Shown here: positions 59,061-64,000 of the stretch, one piece after another | How the letters are laid out: each line of letters opens with the position of its first letter | How positions within the stretch are numbered: the first letter of the stretch is position 1 | Source: Streptacidiphilus melanogenes | GTDB lineage: Bacteria; Actinomycetota; Actinomycetes; Streptomycetales; Streptomycetaceae | NCBI RefSeq assembly: GCF_000787835.1 | Contig: NZ_BBPP01000001.1 | Location: forward strand, 166,016 to 230,015 | Direction of reading: 5' to 3' | DNA length: 64,000 nt | Program-made: the position numbers and the translations under genes | Notes under the pieces: model-generated | Database searches by the model: none | Seen by the model: only the letters and a program-made list of their open reading frames with translations | What the model was told of the DNA's origin: nothing

Positions 59061-59990
59061 ATGCTCCGTTCCACCCTGCTGGCGGCGTCCCGCTCCCCGC
59101 GCTCCCGCAAGCTCATCGAGCAGCTGCCCCCCACCCGCGCCATCGTCAACCGCTTCGTCGCGGGCGAGACCCTGGTCGACGGCGTCTCCGTCACCCGCGA
59201 CCTGGTCGCCACCGGCCGCCGGATCACCCTCGACCACCTCGGCGAGGACACCTCCGACGCCACCCAGGCCGCGGCCACCGCGGAGGCCTACGAGAAGCTG
59301 CTCGCCGCGCTGTCCGAGAGCGGCCTCGCCGACCGGGCGGAGGTCTCGGTCAAGCTGTCGGCGGTCGGCCAGTTCCTGCCCCAGGACGGCGAGAAGGTCG
59401 CGCTCGACAACGCCCGCCGCATCTGCGAGGCGGCCGCCGCGGTCGGCACCACGGTCACCCTCGACATGGAGGACCACACCACCACCGACTCCACCCTGGG
59501 CATCGCCCGCGACCTGCGCGCGGACTTCCCCTGGCTCGGCGTCGTCCTCCAGGCCTACCTGCACCGCACCGAGGCCGACTGCCGCGAGTTCAGCGGCCCG
59601 GGCAGCCGCGTCCGCCTGTGCAAGGGCGCCTACCAGGAGCCGGCCTCGGTCGCCTTCCAGAAGAAGTCCGACGTCGACCTCTCCTACGTCCGCTGCCTCA
59701 AGGTCCTGATGGCGGGCGAGGGCTACCCGATGATCGCCTCCCACGACCCGCGCCTCATCCGCATCGCGGGCGAACTGGCCGCGTCGAACGGCCGCGCGGC
59801 GGACTCCTTCGAGTACCAGATGCTCTACGGCATCCGCCCGGAGGAGCAGGAGCGCCTCACCGCCGAGGGCAACACCATGCGTGTCTACCTGCCCTACGGC
59901 AACGAGTGGTACGGCTACTTCATGCGCCGCCTCGCGGAGCGCCCGGCCAACCTCACCTTCTTCCTGCGCGCGCTGGCCACCAAGAGCTGA
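59061..59990 (+). CDS. Proline dehydrogenase
   Basis: 309 residues, the short monofunctional class. FAD enzyme oxidising proline to P5C at the membrane. SVKLSAVG, TLDMEDHTTTD, VLQAYLHRTE, RLCKGAYQEP and the substrate-binding YLPYGNEWYGYFMRRLAERP mark the barrel. ATG 59061 follows GGAG by about eight bases. Product goes to PruA encoded upstream. Confidence 0.95.
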   Translation: MLRSTLLAASRSPRSRKLIEQLPPTRAIVNRFVAGETLVDGVSVTRDLVATGRRITLDHLGEDTSDATQAAATAEAYEKLLAALSESGLADRAEVSVKLSAVGQFLPQDGEKVALDNARRICEAAAAVGTTVTLDMEDHTTTDSTLGIARDLRADFPWLGVVLQAYLHRTEADCREFSGPGSRVRLCKGAYQEPASVAFQKKSDVDLSYVRCLKVLMAGEGYPMIASHDPRLIRIAGELAASNGRAADSFEYQMLYGIRPEEQERLTAEGNTMRVYLPYGNEWYGYFMRRLAERPANLTFFLRALATKS

Positions 59991-60060
59991 CGGTCCGTTC
60001 CTGAACCTGCGCCTGACGCGGGCGGGTGAGGTGGGCGCCACGCCAAGGGCGCCGAGGCAA

Positions 60061-60102
60061 GGCGGCCGCAGTGCTTCCCGGCGGGAAGACACTGCGGCCG
60101 CC
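60061..60102 (+). terminator. Terminator after proline dehydrogenase
   Basis: GGCGGCCGCAGTG (60061-60073) pairs exactly with 60090-60102; an inner 6-bp stem (60074-60079 with 60083-60088) continues it after one bulged base. The remaining 261-base gap also holds TAGGCT (60194-60199), a -10 box for the next gene. Confidence 0.85.
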
Positions 60103-60251
60103 GTCTCGGGGCAGCCGAGGCGAGCAGCCTACGACGGGGCACCGACAACGCCGCTTGAGGACGGCCGGGGGCTGCTCTCTCGGAGGGAGCCCGTAGGCTG
60201 GTCCTTCCCATGCACATCCGAGGCGTGGACAAATGGCCGAAGGAGAGCAGC

Positions 60252-60590
60252 GTGGCGCAGGGAAGTTCTGGCATCAGGGGTGCGCGGGTCGGTTCGGGAC
60301 CGCTGGGAGAGCCGGAGCGCGGTGACCTCGCTCCGCGCACGACGGTCTCGTTCTGGTGCGGCAAGGACCACCACACCCAGCTCAGCTTCGCGATCGAGGC
60401 GGAGGTCCCGCAGACGTGGGACTGCCCCCGATGCGGTCTGCCCGCAGGCCGCGACCGCGACGACGCGCCGGTGGCCGAGGGTCACGCCCCCTACATGACC
60501 CACATGGGCTACGTCCGGCAGCGCCGCACCCAGGAGGAGGGCGAGATCCTGCTCAACGAGGCGCTGGCCAAGCTGCGCGGCACCATCTGA
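60252..60590 (+). CDS. RNA polymerase-binding protein, RbpA family (second copy)
   Basis: 112 residues. Same layout as the gene at 11330: C36-x3-H40 and C58-x2-C61 (FWCGKDHH, WDCPRCG) and C-terminal LNEALAKLRGTI. By eye a bit over half of the residues match the other copy, and the basic SRVGAGP-type N-terminal segment is kept. GTG 60252 has GGAG six bases upstream. Likely binds sigma factor or polymerase; its division of labour with the other copy is unknown. Confidence 0.88.
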   Translation: MAQGSSGIRGARVGSGPLGEPERGDLAPRTTVSFWCGKDHHTQLSFAIEAEVPQTWDCPRCGLPAGRDRDDAPVAEGHAPYMTHMGYVRQRRTQEEGEILLNEALAKLRGTI

Positions 60591-60594
60591 CGGG

Positions 60595-60626
60595 GAGGCC
60601 CCGTCTGCGGGGGATGGCAGGGCCTC
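60595..60626. terminator. Convergent hairpin
   Basis: GAGGCCC (60595-60601) pairs with GGGCCTC (60620-60626), loop 18 bases, between the RbpA-family gene and the converging small membrane protein. Confidence 0.5.
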
Positions 60627-60640
60627 ACAAGTTCGGCGGG

Positions 60641-60922
60641 TCAGGAGCACGCGCCGGCGCTGCATGCGTGGTACACGATGCAGAACGCGAGGGCTGGCCA
60701 GAGGATGGCGACCGCCGCGCAAGCTGCTGTGATCCGCCAGTACCGCCTGCGGGCGAGCTGCCTCACGCGCTGCTGCTCCTCGGGCGTCGCCGCCCGGGTC
60801 GACTTCGGTCGGGTGGTGGCGACGGCCCATATGACGAACAGAAGGAACCAGACAAAGAAGTCCACTTGTCCTGAAAACTCGCTGAGCTGATAGGCGCTGG
60901 GGCCGCCGGCGTAGATGACCAC
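60641..60922 (-). CDS. Small two-helix membrane protein
   Basis: 93 residues, not recognised. Two helices (DFFVWFLLFVIWAVA near 21-35 and ITAACAAVAILWPALAFCIV near 67-86) flank a charged loop. It uses TTT, TCA, CTT, ATA and CGA codons, unlike its GC-rich neighbours, which may reflect recent arrival. GTG 60922 has no ribosome site; TACACT on the minus strand (60935-60930) ends seven bases before it, suggesting leaderless translation. An in-frame extension to 61114 covers the next promoter and is not credible. Confidence 0.68.
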   Translation of the reverse strand: MVIYAGGPSAYQLSEFSGQVDFFVWFLLFVIWAVATTRPKSTRAATPEEQQRVRQLARRRYWRITAACAAVAILWPALAFCIVYHACSAGACS

Positions 60923-60994
60923 GCGCCAGAGTGTAGAAGTCGCGGCTGCTGTTGGTTCATCCGAAAGCGGCCGCGGGACGGCGAGCCGACCCCC

Positions 60995-61015
60995 TAGGAT
61001 GTTGGTCCAGACCAA
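60995..61015 (+). promoter_or_regulatory. -10 box and DasR-like operator (dre)
   Basis: TAGGAT at 60995-61000 is a strong -10 box. One base later, TTGGTC-CA-GACCAA (61002-61015) is a perfect palindrome that differs from the DasR core TGGTCTAGACCA by one central base. It covers the expected transcription start of the lipoprotein gene, so a GntR-type repressor of the DasR kind could block it. Confidence 0.65.
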
Positions 61016-61035
61016 TCCGTCGTTCTGGGGGCCAG

Positions 61036-61572
61036 GTGCGTCGTGCCGTCGTCTTGACAGTCCTGGGAGCCGCCGCGGCCTCCGCCTTGCTCGGCGGCTG
61101 CGGCTCTGCTGCACCGAAGCCCGGCGCGGTGGCGGCCGAGCCGGCCCGGCTGACGGTCACCAGCAGCGCCTTTCGGCAGGGTGGAGTGATCCCGGACAAG
61201 TACACCTGCAAGGGGGCCGGGGTCAGCCTCCCCGTTGCCTGGTCGGGCGTCCCCGCCGGGACCGGATGGATCGCGCTGTACATGGAGGACCCGACCGCGA
61301 GCGACTTCACGCACTGGTACGTCGTCGACATCCCGCCCGGGACCACGGGGCTGACCGAGGGCGGCCCCTCGGCGGGCCGCGTCGTCGCCCACTACTACCC
61401 GCCCTGCCCCCAGGACGGGGCGACGGATGACTACGTTGTGCGCGTCTACGCGATGCCGCGGGGCTATCAACCCGCGAGGCTCGGCGGCGCGCTCGTGGTC
61501 GACGCCGCGGGACTGCGAGCCCATGCTCTGGCGCTCGGCGAGGTCGACGCGACGGTCACCAAGCCGGCCTGA
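61036..61572 (+). CDS. YbhB/YbcL-like (PEBP family) lipoprotein
   Basis: 178 residues. Lipoprotein signal with lipobox LLGGC, lipidated Cys22. The mature part is a phosphatidylethanolamine-binding-like fold (SSAFRQGGVIPDKYTCKGAGVS with a break, DFTHWYVVDIPP, HYYPPCPQDGATDDYVVRVYA). Bacterial PEBP proteins have no settled function; some inhibit proteases or bind anions. GTG 61036 has GGGGG a few bases upstream. The operator in its promoter points to amino-sugar control. Confidence 0.85.
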   Translation: MRRAVVLTVLGAAAASALLGGCGSAAPKPGAVAAEPARLTVTSSAFRQGGVIPDKYTCKGAGVSLPVAWSGVPAGTGWIALYMEDPTASDFTHWYVVDIPPGTTGLTEGGPSAGRVVAHYYPPCPQDGATDDYVVRVYAMPRGYQPARLGGALVVDAAGLRAHALALGEVDATVTKPA

Positions 61573-61831
61573 GGGCGTGCTGGAGGGCACGCGGCGAACG
61601 ACGGGGCGAGGCAGGAGCCGTCCGGCATTCGCGCGCGACGGAGTGGAGGCGAGTGCGCCGCATCGAGTCTCACGCGCCGGGAATCCCGTTCGGTCGACGC
61701 AGGCCACTTCCCTGGGGCGGCGCCGAGCCTCACGCTTCCGAGTGAGTGGGAGCCGGAGACGCCGCGAGGGGGTCGCGGGGTGGGCCACGATGGAGTCCTC
61801 CGGGTACGAAGCGCGCTGACGGGAGATCACC

Positions 61832-62761
61832 ATGTCGAATCCGCCGGACTGGAGACGCCTGGTCGACCATGTCGCGTCGATCCCCGAGCGGGTCTACGAG
61901 CACTGGGTGCCCGGGACGGGGTGGGACAACATGACGCCGTTCGGCGTCGAGTACGGGTGGAACGGCGTGCCGTGGTGCGCGATCTTCGAGTGGTGCATGT
62001 TCCATGACGTGGGAATGGACGCGATCGTGCCGAAGACGGCGGCCGTCGCGGAGTTGGCGTCGTGGGCGCAGGCTCACGGGCAGTGGTCGGAGTACCCGTC
62101 GGTCGGGGCGCTGACGATCTTCGGTGGGGACGTGCACACCGAGATCGTGATGGGGTTCGACTCCGTGGACGTCTACACCAAGGGTGGCAACTCCGTTCAG
62201 GCCGGGGCGACGGACGGCGGCCAGGGGAACGGGGTGTGGTCACACCAGCACACGCGGCGGGATCCGTATGTCACCGGGTATCTCGCGCCGCACTTCCCGG
62301 ACGGGGTGTGCCCGCCGACGGCGGATCCCGCGGACCCGCGGGGCGGGCGGGCGGTGGGGGCGTGGCGGTGGAGTCCGCTCCCGGCACCGGTTCCCGCGCC
62401 CGTTCCCGCGCCGCAGGCCCCGCCCGGGTATGCGGAGGAGGCGGTGCTGGCCTATCTGCCGCCGATTCCGGCCGGCGCCGACACCGACGTGCCGGTGGAG
62501 CCGGCCGGGACGGAGGCAGTGCCGGGCGGTGCGGCGCGGAACGGGCCGATGTGGCTGTGCGTCACCCCGCAGGGCGCAGACGGAACCGTCGCGGTGTCGA
62601 TGCGGACGGGCGGCGCCTGGGGCGCTCCGGTGGAGCATCCGGTGGCCGTCGCGTCGGGCAAGCTGGTGCTCCCGCTGCCGGCGGACGGCTCGGTCGACGT
62701 GGTGCGGCTGCGCCCGACGGTGCCGTTGCAGGGCTATGTGACCGGACGCCAGGTGGTGTGA
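61832..62761 (+). CDS. CHAP domain-containing amidase-like protein
   Basis: 309 residues. CHAP-type catalytic pair: Cys49 in VPWCAIFEW and His102 in GGDVHTEIVMG. A Pro/Ala linker (PAPVPAPVPAPQAPP) leads to a C-terminal beta domain with no clear wall-binding repeat. There is no signal peptide, unlike secreted wall hydrolases, which recalls phage endolysins or effector-delivered enzymes. No holin or phage gene is adjacent. ATG 61832; GGGAG lies about eight bases upstream. The 259 bases before it hold no gene. Confidence 0.82.
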   Translation: MSNPPDWRRLVDHVASIPERVYEHWVPGTGWDNMTPFGVEYGWNGVPWCAIFEWCMFHDVGMDAIVPKTAAVAELASWAQAHGQWSEYPSVGALTIFGGDVHTEIVMGFDSVDVYTKGGNSVQAGATDGGQGNGVWSHQHTRRDPYVTGYLAPHFPDGVCPPTADPADPRGGRAVGAWRWSPLPAPVPAPVPAPQAPPGYAEEAVLAYLPPIPAGADTDVPVEPAGTEAVPGGAARNGPMWLCVTPQGADGTVAVSMRTGGAWGAPVEHPVAVASGKLVLPLPADGSVDVVRLRPTVPLQGYVTGRQVV

Positions 62762-62818
62762 CGGGGGCGGGGGCGCTCGACCGGCGCGGCACCGGCACGG
62801 CCGGGCTGTGGCGGGCTG

Positions 62819-63082
62819 TCAGCCGGCCACTTGGGTCGCCGTGCCGAGCCAGATCTGGGCGGCGGTCTGGATCGGGAGCTGGAGGGCCTCACAGAGGCCG
62901 ACGATGGTGCCGAAGCCGGGGCTCGGCATGCGGCCCGCCTCGATCTTGCGCAGGGTCTCCGGCGAGATGCCCGCGGTGCGGGCGATCAGCTCCGGATCGC
63001 GTCCCGCGCGTGCTTCGCGCAGCAGCGTGCCGAGGCGGCGGCCGGCTTCGACCTGCTCGGGGGTGAGGGGGATGCGGACCAT
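62819..63082 (-). CDS. XRE family helix-turn-helix regulator
   Basis: 87 residues, a single HTH_3 domain (ARTAGISPETLRKIEAGRMP with PSPGFGTIVGLCEALQL) and no sensor domain. ATG 63082 has no ribosome site; TACGAT (63094-63089, minus strand) ends six bases before it. Divergent from the methionine aminopeptidase gene, with two like operators between them, so it probably controls both. Confidence 0.9.
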   Translation of the reverse strand: MVRIPLTPEQVEAGRRLGTLLREARAGRDPELIARTAGISPETLRKIEAGRMPSPGFGTIVGLCEALQLPIQTAAQIWLGTATQVAG

Positions 63083-63097
63083 GGCCCCATCGTAGTC

Positions 63098-63153
63098 GGT
63101 ATTAAAGTACCGGGGCTGTGCTACGCTCGAGCCAAGCGAGGTATTTAAATACC
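63098..63153. promoter_or_regulatory. Two related palindromic operators between XRE gene and map
   Basis: O1 GGTATTAAAGTACC (63098-63111) and O2 GGTATTTAAATACC (63140-63153, perfect) are 42 bases apart centre to centre, four helical turns. O1 lies just upstream of the XRE -10 box. TACGCT at 63122-63127 is a -10 box for map, so O1 sits at its -35 region and O2 just after its start. Confidence 0.75.
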
Positions 63154-63177
63154 GACCACCTGCGAGGAGGGGGCTCG

Positions 63178-63948
63178 ATGATCGAGCTGAAGACCGCCGA
63201 GGCGATCGACAAGATGGCGGTCACCGGCCGTTTCGTCGCCGAGACGCTGGCAGAGCTGTCCGCCCTGGCCCGCCCCGGCGTGAACCTGCTCGACCTGGAG
63301 CGTCGTGCCCGCCGCCGGGTCGAGGAGCGTGGCGCGGTCTCCTGCTACTGGGACTACGCGCCCTCCTTCGGCCGCGGGCCGTTCCGCAACGTCATCTGCC
63401 TGTCGGTCAACGACGCCGTGCTGCACGGTCGTCCGCGCCACCACGTGCTGCGCGACGGCGACGTGCTGAGCCTGGACTTCGCGGTCTCCGTCGACGGCTG
63501 GGTCGCGGACTCTGCCGTGACCGTCCTCGTCGGAACGCCGCGTCCGCAGGACCAGCGGCTTGTCGAGTCGACGCGGGCCGCACTCGACGCCGGAATCGCG
63601 GCCGCCGTTCCGGGCGCGCGCATCGGGGACGTGTCGGCGGCGATCGGCGCGGTGGCCGCGTCGCACGGCTACCCCGTCAACATGCAGTTCGGCGGCCACG
63701 GGCTCGGCCGGACCATGCACGAGGACCCGCACGTCCCCAACAAGGGCCGCCCGGGGCGCGGCCTGAAGCTCCAGCCGGGCATGACGCTCGCCCTCGAACC
63801 GTGGTGGTCGGCGAGCACGGACGAGCTCCAGGTCGACGACGACGGCTGGACGCTCCGCTTCGCGGACGGCTCGCACGGCGCGCACTCCGAGCACACCATC
63901 GCGATCACAGAGGACGGCGCGCGGGTGCTGACGCGGCTGGAGCGGTAG
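63178..63948 (+). CDS. map: Type I methionyl aminopeptidase
   Basis: 256 residues. Removes the N-terminal Met of new proteins. Metal ligands are the two Asp of SLDFAVSVDGWVADSAV, His in GGHGLGRTMHE, Glu in ALEPWW and Glu in HSEHTIAI. ATG 63178 has GAGGAGG seven bases upstream. Streptomycetes usually have a second copy in the ribosomal operon; this one is paired with an XRE regulator, so it is probably an inducible isozyme. Confidence 0.93.
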   Translation: MIELKTAEAIDKMAVTGRFVAETLAELSALARPGVNLLDLERRARRRVEERGAVSCYWDYAPSFGRGPFRNVICLSVNDAVLHGRPRHHVLRDGDVLSLDFAVSVDGWVADSAVTVLVGTPRPQDQRLVESTRAALDAGIAAAVPGARIGDVSAAIGAVAASHGYPVNMQFGGHGLGRTMHEDPHVPNKGRPGRGLKLQPGMTLALEPWWSASTDELQVDDDGWTLRFADGSHGAHSEHTIAITEDGARVLTRLER

Positions 63949-63960
63949 CGCGGGCAGGCG

Positions 63961-64000
63961 GCAACCCGTGGCGGGGCCCCGCCCGTTGCGGGGGGGGGGG
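63961..64000 (+). other. Inverted repeat and terminal G run
   Basis: GCAAC (63961-63965) pairs with GTTGC (63985-63989) around a self-complementary GGCGGGGCCCCGCC, a likely terminator for map. The window then ends in a run of eleven G. Confidence 0.5.

Noticed and set aside
60952..61035. N-terminal extension of the PEBP lipoprotein
   Set aside because: It would run over the -10 box and palindrome and hide the lipoprotein signal that starts at GTG 61036.
61832..62761. Prophage
   Set aside because: A lone CHAP protein with no integrase, capsid, tail or holin gene nearby.

Overview
The window is high-GC actinobacterial chromosome, best read as Streptomycetaceae (Streptomyces, Kitasatospora or Streptacidiphilus type). 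The evidence is strong third-position GC bias, many GTG starts, stop/start overlaps of the GTGA and ATGA type, whiA next to rapZ and yvcK, a suf operon led by sufR, RbpA-family proteins and the pentose-phosphate cassette tkt-tal-zwf-opcA-pgl. From memory, most of the first 43 kb follows the order seen around uvrC to suf in Streptomyces chromosomes. I could not run a search, so species is unassigned.

Layout. 1-3.8 kb: 3' end of uvrC, then rapZ, yvcK, whiA. 3.8-7.5 kb: a YtrA-like GntR regulator with its ABC ATPase and permease, then an acyltransferase. 7.5-11.7 kb: central glycolysis (gap, pgk, tpiA), secG and an RbpA-family gene. 11.7-15.8 kb: PadR regulator, a divergent CGNR-regulator/hypothetical pair, an APC permease and a GNAT enzyme. 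15.8-22.5 kb (minus strand): transketolase, transaldolase, G6P dehydrogenase, OpcA and 6-phosphogluconolactonase as one operon. 22.8-25.2 kb: heme O synthase and heme A synthase facing each other around a small hypothetical gene. 25.3-34.4 kb looks like an accessory insertion: a sortase-anchored thioester-domain surface protein, then a UDP-sugar/polysaccharide locus (UDP-xylose synthase, membrane GT2 synthase, GalE, UDP-glucose dehydrogenase) facing an anchored beta-helix protein. 34.7-43.3 kb: an ABC-2 drug/lipid-type exporter divergent from sufR-sufB-sufD-Rieske-sufC-sufS-sufU-sufT. 43.3-54.6 kb: less conserved genes (channel-like membrane protein, DUF6343 protein, MFS transporter, a large acidic protein, a second acyltransferase, zinc ribbon protein, APC permease with divergent TetR regulator, a hypothetical) and two stretches of repeat-rich noncoding DNA. 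54.6-60 kb: MBL hydrolase and the proline catabolism module (PucR-type regulator, P5C dehydrogenase, proline dehydrogenase). 60-64 kb: a second RbpA-family gene, a small membrane protein, a PEBP-like lipoprotein with a DasR-like operator, a CHAP hydrolase, and a divergent XRE/methionine aminopeptidase pair.

Regulatory DNA is unusually readable here. Clear palindromic operators sit at the promoters of the GntR, SufR, TetR and XRE loci and of the PEBP lipoprotein; very long perfect hairpins end several operons; and several genes have a TANNNT hexamer six or seven bases before the start codon with no ribosome site, as expected for leaderless mRNAs. The best candidate for a little-described system is the 27.0-34.4 kb polysaccharide locus with its possible phosphate-regulated promoter. 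No tRNA, rRNA, CRISPR array, insertion sequence or prophage was seen.
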